Below, in pieces: positions 29,909 to 40,473 of a stretch of 64,000 nucleotides of DNA. The translations under genes and the position numbers were made by a program. Source of the DNA: Noviherbaspirillum pedocola (GTDB taxonomy: Bacteria; Pseudomonadota; Gammaproteobacteria; Burkholderiales; Burkholderiaceae_D); the NCBI RefSeq assembly GCF_016632335.1, contig NZ_JAEPBG010000001.1, positions 310,001-374,000 of the forward strand, read 5' to 3'. How positions within the stretch are numbered: the stretch's first letter is position 1; every line of letters begins with the position of its first letter. Below the pieces are notes generated by a model. That model made no database searches and had not been told where the DNA came from. It saw only the letters and a list, made by a program, of their open reading frames with translations.

Positions 29909-29937
29909 ACTCGGGCAATAGTGCAGCAAATCCGCGC
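29909..29937 (-). promoter_or_regulatory. Possible promoter of the aroG leader transcript
   Basis: On the minus strand, TTGCCA (5 of 6 matches to TTGACA) and CACTAT (3 of 6 matches to TATAAT) are spaced 17 bp apart. They lie about 25 bp upstream of the leader peptide start, consistent with a short leader RNA. The -10 match is weak. The interval 29708-30043 otherwise holds only the leader/attenuator and the start region of the divergent DUF1345 gene. Confidence 0.4.
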
Positions 29938-30043
29938 CTTTGGCAAGTGCGGGAATGCCTGCGCCGCCAGGAGTGCGCTGCCAGACCGACCGAGCCGGCG
30001 AGCCGCGCTATCATCGCTCACCTTCTCCGATCGCCACACCCAC

Positions 30044-30700
30044 ATGATTCTTGCCCGCCACTTGATTCGTTCGCGCCCGCGGCTGTCGTTTGCGCTCGCC
30101 ACCGGCATCGTCGTCACCTGCCTGCTGCCTGCGCACCTCGGCGGCGTGGCGCGCGGATTGGTCGGCTGGAACGTGGTGGTGTGGACGTACCTGCTGCTGG
30201 TCGGATGGCTGATGGGACGCTCGGATCACCACCGGGTGCGCGCCGTCGCTCTGCAGGAAGACCAAACCGCGCTGGCGGTGCTGGCGCTGATGTCGCTGGC
30301 CGCGGTGGCGAGCGTTGTCGCCATCGTGTTCGAGCTGGCTTCAGCGGGCAAGCTGTCGTTCAGCCAGCGCTTGTTCCATTACCTGCTGACCGGATGCACT
30401 GTGCTCGGTTCCTGGGGCATGGTGGCGACGATCTTTACCTTCCATTACGCGGTGCTGTTCTACAAGTCGCCCTGCGAGGCGCGCGCGCTCGGTTTTCCGG
30501 ACCACGAACCGGAGCCGAATTACTGGGACTTCCTGTACTTCTCATTCACCATTGCGGTGGCCGCGCAGACTTCCGATATCTCGGTACTGTCGCGGCCGGC
30601 GCGCAAGGCCGTACTGGCGCAATCGGTGCTGGCCTTTTTCTTCAATGCCGCGATTCTGGGCTTGTCGGTAAATATCGCGGCCAGCGCGGTGGGTAGCTGA
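30044..30700 (+). CDS. DUF1345 family membrane protein
   Basis: A 218-residue inner-membrane protein with about five hydrophobic segments (residues about 16-34, 40-58, 78-100, 115-145, 185-212). The features HYAVLFY, NYWDFLYFSFTIAVAAQTSD and LSVNIAA fit DUF1345. Function unknown. The start at 30044 (MILARHLIRSR) is chosen because the frame upstream to 29807 crosses the antisense aroG leader and has no family similarity. It is divergent from the aroG leader. Confidence 0.87.
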   Translation: MILARHLIRSRPRLSFALATGIVVTCLLPAHLGGVARGLVGWNVVVWTYLLLVGWLMGRSDHHRVRAVALQEDQTALAVLALMSLAAVASVVAIVFELASAGKLSFSQRLFHYLLTGCTVLGSWGMVATIFTFHYAVLFYKSPCEARALGFPDHEPEPNYWDFLYFSFTIAVAAQTSDISVLSRPARKAVLAQSVLAFFFNAAILGLSVNIAASAVGS

Positions 30701-30710
30701 GCGGCAAGCC

Positions 30711-31346
30711 TCAGCCAAGAAAGCCGATGACGCCGCCGCCAGCCAGCGTCGCCAACACCTGCGGGAACATCGCCGCATCGAACAGCGCGCCCCGGACTTC
30801 GCATTGCTGCATGGTCGCCAAGCCGGTTTCGTCGGCTAGCGAGGACTCCTGCAGCAGTGGAACCGCATCAGACGGCGCCGCCATCCGCGCCAGGCTGGGC
30901 ACGCATGGATCCGGCGAAACCTGGAGCGCTGGATGCGTCGTCACCGAGCCGATCAGCGTGGATAGCGTGTATGACGCAACACCTTCAGGCGCCACGCCAT
31001 CGTCATCGATGAGAGCCAGGCGCACGCCCAGTTCGGCAAGAATGCGCGCGCTGTCGAACTGCAGGGAGGCGTCCTCCAGCGGCAACAGCCGCGCGCCGCA
31101 GCAAACCAGGCCGAAGTACAGCACCAGCGCATCGGGATGACCGCAGCCGACATAGGCAACCAGGTCGCCCGGCCGCACACCCCATTCGCCGTGGAGTCGC
31201 GCCGCAGCGCGTTCGATGCGGTTGCGCAGTTTGCGATAGGTCGCGATGCGAAAGCGCGAGGTATAGGCGATCGCGTCCGGCTGGCTGCGCGCATGGCGGC
31301 ACAGGGCCTGGTAAGCGTCGCGGGAGATCGTGGGGTAGGAAGTCAT
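30711..31346 (-). CDS. Truncated AMP-binding (acyl-CoA synthetase-like) protein
   Basis: A 211-residue protein resembling only the first part of ANL-superfamily enzymes: AYTSRFRIATYRKLRNRIERAAA, then RPGDLVAYVGCGHPDALVLYF. The Ser/Thr/Gly P-loop, later A-motifs and the C-terminal lid are absent, so adenylation is unlikely. It could be a stand-alone domain or a remnant. A TTG at 31358 would add four residues. It is convergent with the DUF1345 gene and divergent from the flavin reductase gene. Confidence 0.6.
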   Translation of the reverse strand: MTSYPTISRDAYQALCRHARSQPDAIAYTSRFRIATYRKLRNRIERAAARLHGEWGVRPGDLVAYVGCGHPDALVLYFGLVCCGARLLPLEDASLQFDSARILAELGVRLALIDDDGVAPEGVASYTLSTLIGSVTTHPALQVSPDPCVPSLARMAAPSDAVPLLQESSLADETGLATMQQCEVRGALFDAAMFPQVLATLAGGGVIGFLG

Positions 31347-31455
31347 GTCGTCAGGCAAGTAAAAAACCCGGTGATTCTACGGAAAAACTCTTGCTGCCAT
31401 CATGGCTGCGCGATTTTCGGCATAATTGAGCCTCGTTTTTGCTTCCAGGCTTTCG

Positions 31456-31971
31456 ATGCCCCCAGATTCTTCCCGCGCGATGGCGCCGCAATTTGACAAT
31501 GCCCACTTCCGCCGCGCGCTTTCCCAGTTCGCCACCGGCGTCACCGTGATCACGACCCGCCTGGAAGACGGCAGCTTCGTCGGGCTGACCGCAAGTTCGT
31601 TCAACTCGCTGTCGCTGCAACCTCCGCTGGTGCTATGGAGCCTGTCGAATGCCGCGAGCAGCCTGCCAGTGTTCACCGACAACTCCCATTACGTGATCAA
31701 TGTGCTGTCCGCCGGGCAGAATGCGCTGGCCGAGCAGTTCGCGCGGCGCGGCATCGACCGCTTCGCCGGCGTCGAATACACGCTGTCGCGCACCGGCCTA
31801 CCCATCCTCAAGGGCGTTTCCGCCTGGTTCGAATGCCACAACCGCAGCCGTTATCCGGAAGGCGACCATGTAATCTTCGTCGGCGAAGTCGAGGAATGTG
31901 AGGCATATCCGCAGCCAGGGCTGGTGTTTCACGGTGGACGGCTGTTCGATACAGATGCTGGTCCCATTTGA
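31456..31971 (+). CDS. Flavin reductase family protein (FMN-binding split barrel)
   Basis: A 171-residue protein of the flavin reductase-like family: FRRALSQFATGVTVIT, the FMN-contacting GLTASSFNSLSLQPPL, and HVIFVGEVEECE. Such proteins supply reduced FMN/FAD to a two-component monooxygenase or act as general flavin reductases; no monooxygenase is nearby. The ATG at 31456 is used; ATG 31480 is an alternative. Confidence 0.88.
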   Translation: MPPDSSRAMAPQFDNAHFRRALSQFATGVTVITTRLEDGSFVGLTASSFNSLSLQPPLVLWSLSNAASSLPVFTDNSHYVINVLSAGQNALAEQFARRGIDRFAGVEYTLSRTGLPILKGVSAWFECHNRSRYPEGDHVIFVGEVEECEAYPQPGLVFHGGRLFDTDAGPI

Positions 31972-32095
31972 ACAGCGCACGATTGAACAATAGCGGTTCA
32001 TAATCATTCGCAGCTCTTCAACCAGCCTCGCACAGGCTGCCCGATGCCAGACCTATAATGCCCGTCCTGCATCGCATTTCTCGACCGGGGGAACC

Positions 32096-32602
32096 ATGTC
32101 GCCATTCACTGCCAGTACCGATCCGGTGCAATCGCTTTACGACGCGGACTTCCATGCCTGGGCCATGGCACAGGCGCAATTGTTACGGCAAGGCAGATTC
32201 AGCGAGGCCGACATCGCCCATATTGCCGAGGAGATCGAAGACTTGGGCAATGAACAAATACGCGCACTGGCCTCGGCCATGCGAAACGTACTCGTGCATT
32301 TAAGCTTGTTGCGCTTTTCTCCTGCGACGGATCCGCGTGCACATTGGGCTGGCGAAATCGCCAACTTTCGCATTGCACTGGACGACCGCCTCGACGGCAG
32401 CCCGAGCCTGCGCCGGCACCTGCACGGCCTGGTGCCAAAGGAGTGGAAAAGGGCGAGGCGGATTGCCACATTGAAGCTTGGGGAAGAGATGAAACTGATC
32501 GGCGAATTGCCGAAGGAAAGTCCGTTCACCCTGGAAGAGATCATGGACGACGACTTCTTCCCGGCTTTCAGCGCAGAAGCTTCGGGTCGCAGGCGCTCCT
32601 GA
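32096..32602 (+). CDS. DUF29 family protein
   Basis: A 168-residue protein with the DUF29 pattern: LYDADFHAWAMAQAQLLRQG, IAEEIEDLG, LVHLSLLRFSP, HWAGEIANFR and SPSLRRHLHG. DUF29 is common in cyanobacteria and proteobacteria and has no assigned function. No membrane segment or signal peptide is visible. It stands alone between a 124-bp gap and a half family B repeat. Confidence 0.85.
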   Translation: MSPFTASTDPVQSLYDADFHAWAMAQAQLLRQGRFSEADIAHIAEEIEDLGNEQIRALASAMRNVLVHLSLLRFSPATDPRAHWAGEIANFRIALDDRLDGSPSLRRHLHGLVPKEWKRARRIATLKLGEEMKLIGELPKESPFTLEEIMDDDFFPAFSAEASGRRRS

Positions 32603-32691
32603 AGTGGATGGCGGGTGGTAGCCGAGCAGCCCATGTAGCGAGACGGAACCGCGCCATGTTCGCGCAACAGCCTGCACACCGTGGGTATTTT

Positions 32692-32716
32692 GTAGGGTGG
32701 GCACAGCCCACGCGGT
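32692..32716. repeat. Half-copy of a family B element
   Basis: GTAGGGTGGGCACAGCCCAC followed by GCGG is one arm of the family B palindrome without its partner. It lies in the 218-bp gap between the convergent DUF29 and sua5 genes. Confidence 0.65.
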
Positions 32717-32820
32717 GCCAGGCCGGCTTCGTTCTCGACGGACGTAGCGTTCAGCTGAAGCAGCGTCCCACAACAGCAAATCGAACGACGCGGCATGCAA
32801 CCCGTGCGCGGCGCGCCGCC

Positions 32821-33849
32821 TTATCCGAGCAAGCGCCCCAGCACACCCTCTGACCCGAAGGCCGAGCGACGCAAGCGATCATTGATACCCAGCCAGGCGT
32901 CGTCCTGTGGCGGCCGCTCGACGAGAATCACTTCCGCGCCAGCCGCATCCATGTCTCGCAGTGCCGCATACAAGCCATGCGCATAGCCAGCCGGTTCGCG
33001 CGGCAGCACGGTTCCGACCGGGGCCGGCGCATCGCTGCCACAAGCGATCAGCGCCACGCGCCGGCCCTTCTGCCGCAAACTGTCCAGCACCGATGCCAGT
33101 TCCGCACCATCGACCAGCACCACCGGCGTCGCCGGCGCATAGTGCGAATCCAGCGCGCCCGACACCCGCGGCGCATCCGCTCCGCCCAGACCCGGCCATT
33201 GCCCGATCACCGCAGCGATCTGCTCGGCGCTGATGTGTCCTGGGCGCAGCAGCGCCGGGCCATGATTCGCCATGCGCGACAGATCGACGATGGTCGATTC
33301 AATGCCAACCTCGCTCTGACCGCCATCCAGCACCATCGCTAGCGGCGAATCCGGTCCGTCGCCGAATTCGCCGCGCACATGCGCCGCGGTGGTCGGGCTG
33401 ACATGGCCGAAGCGGTTCGCCGAAGGCGCCGCTACGCCGCCCTGTCCGCCTTTGAACTCCGCAAGCAATGCCTGCGCCACCGGATGCGAAGGACAGCGCA
33501 GACCAATGCTGTCCTGCCCGCCCGACACCGCGGCGGGAATTGCAGGCGCGCGCTTGAGAATCAGCGTCAGCGGACCGGGCCAAAAGGCCGCAATCAAGCG
33601 ATGCGCCTCGGGCGGAACATCGATCGCCCAGCGGCCGATATCGGCGCCCGGCGCGAGATGCACGATCACGGGATGATTCGACGGCCGTCCCTTGGCCGCG
33701 AAGATGCGCGCAACCGCCTCGGGGCTCTCGGCATCGGCACCAAGGCCGTACACCGTCTCGGTCGGAAACGCGACCAACTCGCCCGCCTCGAGCAGGCGCG
33801 CCGCGGCGCTGATTGCCGCCGCGTCCGGCGTATGGCTAGCCTCGGTCAT
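32821..33849 (-). CDS. sua5: L-threonylcarbamoyladenylate synthase (Sua5 type)
   Basis: A 342-residue enzyme making threonylcarbamoyl-AMP for tRNA t6A37. A YrdC domain (about residues 12-205, with [22 protein letters not shown] and APSAN) is joined to a C-terminal Sua5 domain (about residues 235-342, starting near SHYAPATPV), so it is the two-domain Sua5 form rather than short TsaC. The ATG at 33849 overlaps the purK stop as ATGA; a longer frame to 34245 lies inside purK. It ends the leftward pgk-to-sua5 block. Confidence 0.94.
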   Translation of the reverse strand: MTEASHTPDAAAISAAARLLEAGELVAFPTETVYGLGADAESPEAVARIFAAKGRPSNHPVIVHLAPGADIGRWAIDVPPEAHRLIAAFWPGPLTLILKRAPAIPAAVSGGQDSIGLRCPSHPVAQALLAEFKGGQGGVAAPSANRFGHVSPTTAAHVRGEFGDGPDSPLAMVLDGGQSEVGIESTIVDLSRMANHGPALLRPGHISAEQIAAVIGQWPGLGGADAPRVSGALDSHYAPATPVVLVDGAELASVLDSLRQKGRRVALIACGSDAPAPVGTVLPREPAGYAHGLYAALRDMDAAGAEVILVERPPQDDAWLGINDRLRRSAFGSEGVLGRLLG

Positions 33850-35030
33850 GCCGGTATGCGCAGGATCGCGCAGGCCGCGCGCATGTGCTGCTGCGCTTCG
33901 GCCAGGGTCGGCGCGACGAAGGTGATGTGGCCCATCTTGCGTCCGGGCCGGGCTTCTTCCTTGCCGTACAGATGCAGGTTCGCACCCGGCAGGGCCAGCA
34001 CCTGGTCCCAGGCCGGCTCGATCATGGTGTCGCCATCGAACCAGACATCGCCGAGGATGTTCAGCATTACCGCCGGCGAATGCTGGCGCACGTCGCCCAG
34101 CGGCAGTCGCGCCATGGCCCGCGCCTGCTGCGCGAACTGGCTGGTGACGCAGGCGTCGATGGTGTAATGCCCGCTGTTGTGCGGACGCGGCGCCATTTCG
34201 TTGACCACCAGCGCGCCGTCCTGCAGCACGAAGAATTCGATGCACAGCACGCCGACATACTGCAGTCGCTCGATGATGACCAGAGCCGCCGCCTGCGCGC
34301 GCGCTGCGGTGTCCGCGGCCACGTTCGGCCCCGGCACCGTGGTGGTGAACAGGATGCCGTCGCGATGCACGTTCTCGGCGATCGGATACACCTGCGATGC
34401 GCCGTCGTGGCCGCGCACTGCCAGCACCGAAATCTCGTAAGCCAGCGGCAGCATCTTTTCCAGCACGCAGGCAACGCCGCCCATCGCGGCAAAGGCGGCA
34501 CGCGCTTCGTCGCGGCTCTTCACCCGCACCTGGCCCTTGCCGTCATAACCCATGCGCACCGTTTTCAGGATGCCGGGAAAGAGTTGCTCGGGCAGCGCGT
34601 CGATATCCGCATCCTGCGCGATCAATTGATGCGGCGCCGGCAGCACGCCGGAATCCTGCGCGCACTCGGTGAAGAAGCGCTTCTCGACGATGCGATCCTG
34701 CGCCACCGAGACCGCTGCCGCGCCGGGCGCAACGAAGGTCTTCGTCGCCAGGCGCGCCAGGCTGTCGGCCGGCACGTTTTCGAATTCGGTGGTGACGGCG
34801 CTGCACTGCGCGGCGAGCTCATCGAGCCCCGCAGCATCGGTGTAGCCGGCGCTCAGCAGATGGTCAGCGGCATGGCCGGCGGGACAATCCTGCGCCGGCT
34901 CCAGCACTGCGACCTTGTAGCCCATGGCCTGCGCGGCATGCACGAACATGCGGCCGAGCTGGCCGCCGCCCATCACGCCGAGCCAGACCGCCGGCGATGC
35001 ACCGGGATTGGCGGGAGGAAGCGTTTTCAT
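33846..35030 (-). CDS. purK: 5-(carboxyamino)imidazole ribonucleotide synthase
   Basis: A 394-residue ATP-grasp enzyme converting AIR, ATP and bicarbonate to N5-CAIR. The N-terminal [11 protein letters not shown], the ATP-grasp region with [12 protein letters not shown] and [12 protein letters not shown], and [17 protein letters not shown] are intact. The start overlaps the purE stop by four bases, and the stop overlaps the sua5 start, so three genes are tightly coupled. Confidence 0.97.
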   Translation of the reverse strand: MKTLPPANPGASPAVWLGVMGGGQLGRMFVHAAQAMGYKVAVLEPAQDCPAGHAADHLLSAGYTDAAGLDELAAQCSAVTTEFENVPADSLARLATKTFVAPGAAAVSVAQDRIVEKRFFTECAQDSGVLPAPHQLIAQDADIDALPEQLFPGILKTVRMGYDGKGQVRVKSRDEARAAFAAMGGVACVLEKMLPLAYEISVLAVRGHDGASQVYPIAENVHRDGILFTTTVPGPNVAADTAARAQAAALVIIERLQYVGVLCIEFFVLQDGALVVNEMAPRPHNSGHYTIDACVTSQFAQQARAMARLPLGDVRQHSPAVMLNILGDVWFDGDTMIEPAWDQVLALPGANLHLYGKEEARPGRKMGHITFVAPTLAEAQQHMRAACAILRIPA

Positions 35031-35533
35031 GCCGGCAGCGCCATCGCCTGCGCGGCCGCAGTCTGGCGCGCGCGGAATGCCATCAGCTGCTCGGCCAGCG
35101 CTGCATCGGACACCGCCATCATCGCCACCGCGGTCAGCGCCGCATTCGCCGCGCCCGCTTCGCCGATGGCAAAGGTCGACACCGGCACGCCCTTGGGCAT
35201 CTGCACGATGGACAGCAGCGAATCCTCGCCGCGCAGGTATTTCGACGGCACCGGCACGCCCAGCACCGGCACGATGGTCTTGGCCGCCAGCATGCCCGGC
35301 AAGTGCGCCGCGCCGCCGGCGCCGGCGATGATTGCCACCAGGCCGCGCTCGCGCGCGGTCTCGGCATAGGCGAACATCTCGTCCGGCATGCGATGCGCAG
35401 ACACGACCTTCGCTTCATGCGGAATGCCGAATTCCTTCAGCACCGCCACCGCGTGCTGCATCACTTCCCAGTCGGAAGAAGATCCCATCACCACGCCGAC
35501 GCGGGGCGCGGACTTGGCTGCATCCTGGCTCAT
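35027..35533 (-). CDS. purE: N5-carboxyaminoimidazole ribonucleotide mutase
   Basis: A 168-residue class I PurE converting N5-CAIR to CAIR, the partner step of Pur[15 protein letters not shown], the catalytic VSAHRMP and [11 protein letters not shown] are present. It starts one base after the purC stop and overlaps purK by 4 bp. Confidence 0.97.
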   Translation of the reverse strand: MSQDAAKSAPRVGVVMGSSSDWEVMQHAVAVLKEFGIPHEAKVVSAHRMPDEMFAYAETARERGLVAIIAGAGGAAHLPGMLAAKTIVPVLGVPVPSKYLRGEDSLLSIVQMPKGVPVSTFAIGEAGAANAALTAVAMMAVSDAALAEQLMAFRARQTAAAQAMALPA

Positions 35534-35534
35534 G

Positions 35535-36431
35535 TCAGTCCTTCAGGGTTGCGCCGGTCAGGCGCTCCAGCGCTTCGCGGTATTTGGCGGCAGTCTTGTC
35601 AACGACTTCGGCAGGCAGCGCCGGCGCGGGCGCGGTCTTGCCCCAGCTCGTCACGGTTTCCAGATAGTCGCGCACGAACTGCTTGTCGAAGGACGGCGGC
35701 GAGATGCCGGGACGGTAGGAGTCGGCCGGCCAGAAACGTGAAGAATCGGCGGTCAGCACTTCATCCATCAGGTGCAGTACGCCATGGTCGTCCAGACCGA
35801 ATTCGAATTTGGTGTCGGCGATGATGATGCCGCGCGTGGCGGCGTAGTCGGCGGCGGCCTGGTACAGGCGGATGCTGATGTCGCGGATCTTGGCCGCGAG
35901 TTCGGCGCCGATGCGCTCTTCCATCTCGGCGTAGCTGATGTTCTCGTCATGCTCGCCCATCTCGGCCTTGGCTGCCGGGGTGAAGATCGGCTGCGGCAGC
36001 TTGTCGGCCTGCTGCAGGCCTGCCGGCAACTGAATGCCGCAAACCGCGCCGGTGCTCTGATAATCCTTCCAGCCCGAGCCGATGATGTAGCCGCGCACCA
36101 CGGCTTCCACGAGGATGGGCTGCAACTTCTTCGCCACCACCGCGCGACCGCGCACCTGCTCGACTTCGGACGGCGCCACCACCGACTCGGGCGCGATGCC
36201 GGTCAGGTGATTCGGCACGATGTCGCCGAGCTTCTCGAACCAGAAGTCCGACATCTGGTTCAGCACCCGGCCCTTGCCGGGTATCGGTTCCTGCATGACC
36301 ACGTCGAAGGCCGAGAGGCGGTCGGTGGTGACGATCAGGATCTTGTCGTCGCCGACGGCGTAGTTGTCGCGCACCTTGCCGCGGCCGAGCAGCGGCAGCG
36401 AGGCGATGGAGGATTGGTAGAGAGGAGTCAT
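35535..36431 (-). CDS. purC: Phosphoribosylaminoimidazole-succinocarboxamide synthase
   Basis: A 298-residue SAICAR synthase, the step after Pur[24 protein letters not shown] and the DTKFEFGLD segment are present; the C-terminal part fits the longer form of about 300 residues. The ATG at 36431 is used; further upstream the frame runs into a family B element. That element separates purC from fba and may end transcription coming from the glycolytic genes. Confidence 0.96.
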   Translation of the reverse strand: MTPLYQSSIASLPLLGRGKVRDNYAVGDDKILIVTTDRLSAFDVVMQEPIPGKGRVLNQMSDFWFEKLGDIVPNHLTGIAPESVVAPSEVEQVRGRAVVAKKLQPILVEAVVRGYIIGSGWKDYQSTGAVCGIQLPAGLQQADKLPQPIFTPAAKAEMGEHDENISYAEMEERIGAELAAKIRDISIRLYQAAADYAATRGIIIADTKFEFGLDDHGVLHLMDEVLTADSSRFWPADSYRPGISPPSFDKQFVRDYLETVTSWGKTAPAPALPAEVVDKTAAKYREALERLTGATLKD

Positions 36432-36449
36432 GGGCGTCTCTGAAGGCTC

Positions 36450-36519
36450 GTAGGGTGGGCGCAGCCCACGCGGTCCGTTGCTCATCAACCAGAGACCGCG
36501 TGGGCTGCGCCCACCCTAC
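36450..36519. repeat. Family B dispersed palindromic element
   Basis: Arms GTAGGGTGGGCGCAGCCCAC and inverse, with the match extending inward through GCGGTC; the loop is about 20 bp. It divides the glycolytic genes from the purine genes. Confidence 0.85.
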
Positions 36520-36564
36520 GTAGATTCCGGGACCGGGAAGCCGGCCCCGCGTGAGGCCCGAATT

Positions 36565-37629
36565 TTACTGCACGATTTGCGACAGTTCGCCCTTTTTGTA
36601 TTTCTCGGCCATCTTTTCCAGGCTCAGCGGCTTGATCTTCGCCGCCTGGCCTTCGCAGCCGAAAGCCTGGTAACGCGCCTTGCAGATTTCCTTGGCGGCT
36701 TCGCGCGCCGGCTTCAGGTAGTCGCGCGGATCGAACTTCGACGGGTTCTGGAACAGGTAGCGGCGGATCGCGGCCGTCATTGCCAGGCGGATGTCGGTGT
36801 CGATATTGATCTTGCGCACGCCGTGCTTGATGCCTTCCTGGATCTCTTCCACCGGCACGCCATAGGTTTCCTTCATGTCGCCGCCGAATTCGCGGATCTC
36901 GGCCAGCAGTTCCTGCGGCACCGAGGACGAGCCGTGCATCACCAGGTGGGTGTTCGGGATGCGTGTATGGATTTCCTTGATGCGCTCGATGGCCAGGATG
37001 TCGCCGGTCGGCTTGCGCGAGAACTTGTAGGCGCCGTGGGACGTGCCGATGGCGATCGCCAGCGCGTCGCATTGCGTCTGGCGCACGAAGTCGGCAGCCT
37101 GGTTCACGTCGGTGAGCAGCTGCTCGCGGGTCATCGTGCCTTCGGCGCCGTGACCGTCTTCCTTGTCGCCCTTCATGGTTTCCAGCGAGCCGAGCACGCC
37201 GAGTTCGGCCTCGACGGTCACGCCGATGGCGTGCGAGAACTCGACCACCTTCCTCGAGACCTCGACGTTGTACTCATAGCTGGCGACGGACTTGCCGTCT
37301 TCCATCAGCGAGCCGTCCATCATCACCGAGGTGAAGCCGGACTTGATGGCGGCCATGCACACCGCCGGCGACTGGCCGTGGTCCTGGTGCATGACGACCG
37401 GGATGTGCGGATAGGCTTCCACTGCCGCCGAGATCAGGTGGCGCAGGAAGGCTTCGCCCGCGTATTTGCGCGCGCCTGCCGAGGCTTGCATGATCACCGG
37501 TGCGCCGACTTCATCGGCGGCCTGCATGATCGCGCTGACCTGCTCGAGATTGTTGACGTTGAAGGCGGGCAGACCGTAACCGTTTTCAGCGGCGTGGTCC
37601 AGGAGTTGACGCATGGATACGAGTGGCAT
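36565..37629 (-). CDS. fba: Fructose-bisphosphate aldolase, class II
   Basis: A 354-residue zinc aldolase splitting fructose-1,6-bisphosphate. [11 protein letters not shown] holds zinc and catalytic residues; [18 protein letters not shown] and VMHGSSSVP complete the site. The Calvin-cycle/glycolysis subtype (CbbA-like, about 354 residues) is typical of Burkholderiales. It lies 22 bp downstream of pyk. Confidence 0.96.
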   Translation of the reverse strand: MPLVSMRQLLDHAAENGYGLPAFNVNNLEQVSAIMQAADEVGAPVIMQASAGARKYAGEAFLRHLISAAVEAYPHIPVVMHQDHGQSPAVCMAAIKSGFTSVMMDGSLMEDGKSVASYEYNVEVSRKVVEFSHAIGVTVEAELGVLGSLETMKGDKEDGHGAEGTMTREQLLTDVNQAADFVRQTQCDALAIAIGTSHGAYKFSRKPTGDILAIERIKEIHTRIPNTHLVMHGSSSVPQELLAEIREFGGDMKETYGVPVEEIQEGIKHGVRKINIDTDIRLAMTAAIRRYLFQNPSKFDPRDYLKPAREAAKEICKARYQAFGCEGQAAKIKPLSLEKMAEKYKKGELSQIVQ

Positions 37630-37651
37630 AGTGATTCTCTCCTGTCAGAAA

Positions 37652-39088
37652 TTAATGTTCGCCAACTTTGACGATATTGAGTGCATTGGTGCCGCCAGCC
37701 TGGCCCATCGGTTCCCCCCAGGTAATGACGATCATGTCATCGCGCTGGACCAGCCCCTTGGCCAGCAACAAGTCCTGCGCCAGTTTCAGGGTCGCTTCCC
37801 TGTCGGTGGAATGGGGAAGCTCCATCGTGGTGACATTGCGGTACAGCGCGGCCTTGCGCTGCGTGGTCTGGCTCGGCGTCATCGCGTAGATCGGCACATC
37901 GATGTTGTGCCGGCTCATCCACAAGGGCGTGGAGCCGGTTTCGGTCAGCGCGACGATGGCCTTGACCCGCAGATGGTAGGCAGTGAACAGCGCGCCATAG
38001 GCGATCGACTGGTCGATGCGGGAAAAGGTCATGTTGAGGAAATCCGCGTCGAGACGGAAGTCTTCGGAATGCTCGGCTTCGATGCAGATCGCGGCCATGG
38101 CCTCGACCGTCTCCACCGGATAATGGCCCGATGCGGTCTCGGCCGAAGTCATCACCGCGTCGGTGCCGTCCAATACCGCGTTGGCCACGTCCGAGACCTC
38201 GGCGCGGGTCGGCACCGGGTTGTGGATCATCGACTCCATCATCTGCGTGGCGGTGATGGCGAGCTTGTTGGATACGCGCGCCATGCGGATCATGCGCTTT
38301 TGCAGCGCCGGCACCGCGGCATTGCCGACTTCCACCGCCAGGTCGCCGCGCGCGACCATGATGCCGTCGGACGCGTCCAGGATTTCCTGCAGCGCCGGGA
38401 TCGCCTCGGCGCGCTCGATCTTGGCGATCATCTGCGGCTTGTGGCCATATTCCTCGCCAGCGATATTGGCCAGCTGGCGCGCCATGAGCATGTCGGTCGC
38501 GCTCTTCGGGAAGGACACCGCCACGTAATCGGCCTGGAAGCGCATCGCAGTCTTGATGTCTTCCATGTCCTTGGAAGTCAGCGGCGCCGCGGTCAGCCCG
38601 CCGCCCATGCGGTTGATGCCCTTGTTGTTGGACAGGTCGCCGCCGATGCGCACCACGGTATGCACCTGCGAACCGGCCACACGCTCGACCACCAGCACGA
38701 TCAGGCCATCGTTCAGCAGCAGCGTGTCGCCGGCATGCACGTCACGCGGCAGGTCCTTGTAATCGAGGCCGACGCCGTCCGGCCCGCCGAGCTCGCGGTT
38801 CGCATCCAGCACGAATTTCGCGCCGCGCTCCAGGTGTACCTTGCCGCCGTCGAACTTGCCGATGCGGATCTTCGGTCCCTGCAGATCGGCCATGATCGCG
38901 ACTTCGCGGCCGCATTCGGCGGCGATCTTGCGAATCATCGCCGCGCGCTCGATATGATCCTGCGCCTTGCCATGCGAGAAGTTCAGGCGCATCACATCCA
39001 CGCCCGCATGGATCATGCGCGTCAGTGTTTCGACATCGCTGCATGCCGGACCGATGGTGGCGACGATCTTCGTGGCTCTGTGCATCAT
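37652..39088 (-). CDS. pyk: Pyruvate kinase
   Basis: A 478-residue enzyme making pyruvate and ATP from phosphoenolpyruvate and ADP. RATKIVATIGPA, LNFSHGKAQDH, the catalytic Lys region MIAKIERAEA, VARGDLAVEVG and TATQMMESM are intact, with the C-terminal allosteric domain. The exact start is unclear: ATG 39088 or 39085 follow AGGAAGG closely, and a GTG five codons upstream has GGAGAACC before it. It lies between pgk and fba on the same strand. Confidence 0.96.
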   Translation of the reverse strand: MMHRATKIVATIGPACSDVETLTRMIHAGVDVMRLNFSHGKAQDHIERAAMIRKIAAECGREVAIMADLQGPKIRIGKFDGGKVHLERGAKFVLDANRELGGPDGVGLDYKDLPRDVHAGDTLLLNDGLIVLVVERVAGSQVHTVVRIGGDLSNNKGINRMGGGLTAAPLTSKDMEDIKTAMRFQADYVAVSFPKSATDMLMARQLANIAGEEYGHKPQMIAKIERAEAIPALQEILDASDGIMVARGDLAVEVGNAAVPALQKRMIRMARVSNKLAITATQMMESMIHNPVPTRAEVSDVANAVLDGTDAVMTSAETASGHYPVETVEAMAAICIEAEHSEDFRLDADFLNMTFSRIDQSIAYGALFTAYHLRVKAIVALTETGSTPLWMSRHNIDVPIYAMTPSQTTQRKAALYRNVTTMELPHSTDREATLKLAQDLLLAKGLVQRDDMIVITWGEPMGQAGGTNALNIVKVGEH

Positions 39089-39168
39089 GCCTTCCTGGAT
39101 CACATGGTTCTCCTTCGGTCGGGACGCTGGAGGGCGCGGACGGCTCCGGCCGAATGCGGGCGCGGTGC

Positions 39169-40359
39169 TCAAGATGCGCGCTGCTCGAGCACTTCCACCG
39201 CCGGCAGGGTCTTGCCTTCCAGGAATTCCAGGAAAGCGCCGCCGCCCGTGGAAATGTAGCCGATGCGATCGGCGATATCGTATTTGGCGATCGCCGCCAA
39301 GGTGTCGCCGCCGCCGGCGATCGAGAAGGCGCCGGAATTGGCGATGGCCATCGCCAGCGTCTTCGTGCCCTCGCCGAACTGGTCGAACTCGAACACGCCG
39401 ACCGGGCCGTTCCAGACGATGGTGCCGGCGGCCTTGATGCCTTCGGCCAGCCTGGCTGCGGTTTTCGGGCCGATGTCGAGGATCATGTCGTCGTCTGCCA
39501 CGTCCTTCACGTCCTTGACCGTGGCCTGCGCGGTGGCGGCGAATTCCTTCGCGCACACCACGTCTTCGGGAATCGGCACCGATGCGCCGCGCTTGGCCAT
39601 CATGTCGATGATGGCTTTCGCTTCGTTCAGCAGGTCCGGCTCGGCCAGCGACTTGCCGATCTTCAGGCCCGAGGCCAGCATGAAGGTGTTGGCGATGCCG
39701 CCGCCGACGATCAGGTTGTCGACCTTGTCGGCCAGGGTTTTCAGGATGGTCAGCTTGGTGGAGACCTTGGAGCCGGCGACGATGGCCACCAGCGGACGCT
39801 TCGGCTCGTGCAGCGCGCGGCCCAGCGCATCGAGTTCCGCGGTCAGCAGCGGGCCGGCGCAGGCAACCGGCGCGTATTTGGCAATACCGTGGGTCGTGGC
39901 TTCGGCGCGGTGCGCGGTGCCGAAGGCGTCGTTCACATACACGTCGCAGAGCCTGGCCATCTTCTGCGCCAGCTCGTCGCTGTTCTTCTTCTCGCCCTTA
40001 TTCACCCGGCAGTTTTCCAGCAGCACCACCTGGCCCGGCGCGACATCGACGCCATCGACCCAGTTCTGCTTCAGTTCCACCGGCTTGCCCAGCAGCTCGG
40101 ACAGGCGTTTGGCGATCGGCGCCAGGCTGTCTTCGGGCTTCAATTCGCCTTCGGTCGGACGACCGAGGTGGGAAGTGACCATCACCGCGGCGCCGGCATC
40201 CAGCGCCTGGGAAATCGCCGGCACCGAGGCGCGGATGCGCGTGTCTTCGGTGATGTTGCCGGCGTCATCCTGCGGCACATTGAGATCGGCGCGGATGAAC
40301 ACGCGCTTGCCCTGGAGTTTGCCGCCGGAAACCAGGTCGGCGAAGCGATTGAATTGCAT
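39169..40359 (-). CDS. pgk: Phosphoglycerate kinase
   Basis: A 396-residue glycolytic kinase. [12 protein letters not shown] (substrate loop), [10 protein letters not shown], and the C-terminal nucleotide loop [12 protein letters not shown] are present. It is the first of the leftward pgk-pyk-fba set. The start ATG at 40359 gives the standard N-terminus. Confidence 0.97.
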   Translation of the reverse strand: MQFNRFADLVSGGKLQGKRVFIRADLNVPQDDAGNITEDTRIRASVPAISQALDAGAAVMVTSHLGRPTEGELKPEDSLAPIAKRLSELLGKPVELKQNWVDGVDVAPGQVVLLENCRVNKGEKKNSDELAQKMARLCDVYVNDAFGTAHRAEATTHGIAKYAPVACAGPLLTAELDALGRALHEPKRPLVAIVAGSKVSTKLTILKTLADKVDNLIVGGGIANTFMLASGLKIGKSLAEPDLLNEAKAIIDMMAKRGASVPIPEDVVCAKEFAATAQATVKDVKDVADDDMILDIGPKTAARLAEGIKAAGTIVWNGPVGVFEFDQFGEGTKTLAMAIANSGAFSIAGGGDTLAAIAKYDIADRIGYISTGGGAFLEFLEGKTLPAVEVLEQRAS

Positions 40360-40473
40360 GGTCGCGAGTCATGTTGAATTGGAAAGACGCGTATTCTACC
40401 CGACCGCATTTCGGGGAAATACCGTTTTCGGCAAAGGCTGCGCGCGTGCCGGGAACTTTTTTGCCGGGCGACT

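Noticed and set aside
29807-30043. N-terminal extension of the DUF1345 gene
   Set aside because: It runs antisense through the aroG leader peptide, shows no similarity to the family, and the ATG at 30044 gives the standard N-terminus.
33850-34245. Longer start for sua5 giving 474 residues
   Set aside because: The extension lies inside purK in another frame and is Arg/Gly/Ala-rich; the ATGA overlap at 33846-33849 is the natural start.
40400-40473. Terminator between azlD and pgk based on two GCCGGG blocks around TTTTTT
   Set aside because: The blocks are direct, not inverted, repeats, so no stem forms.
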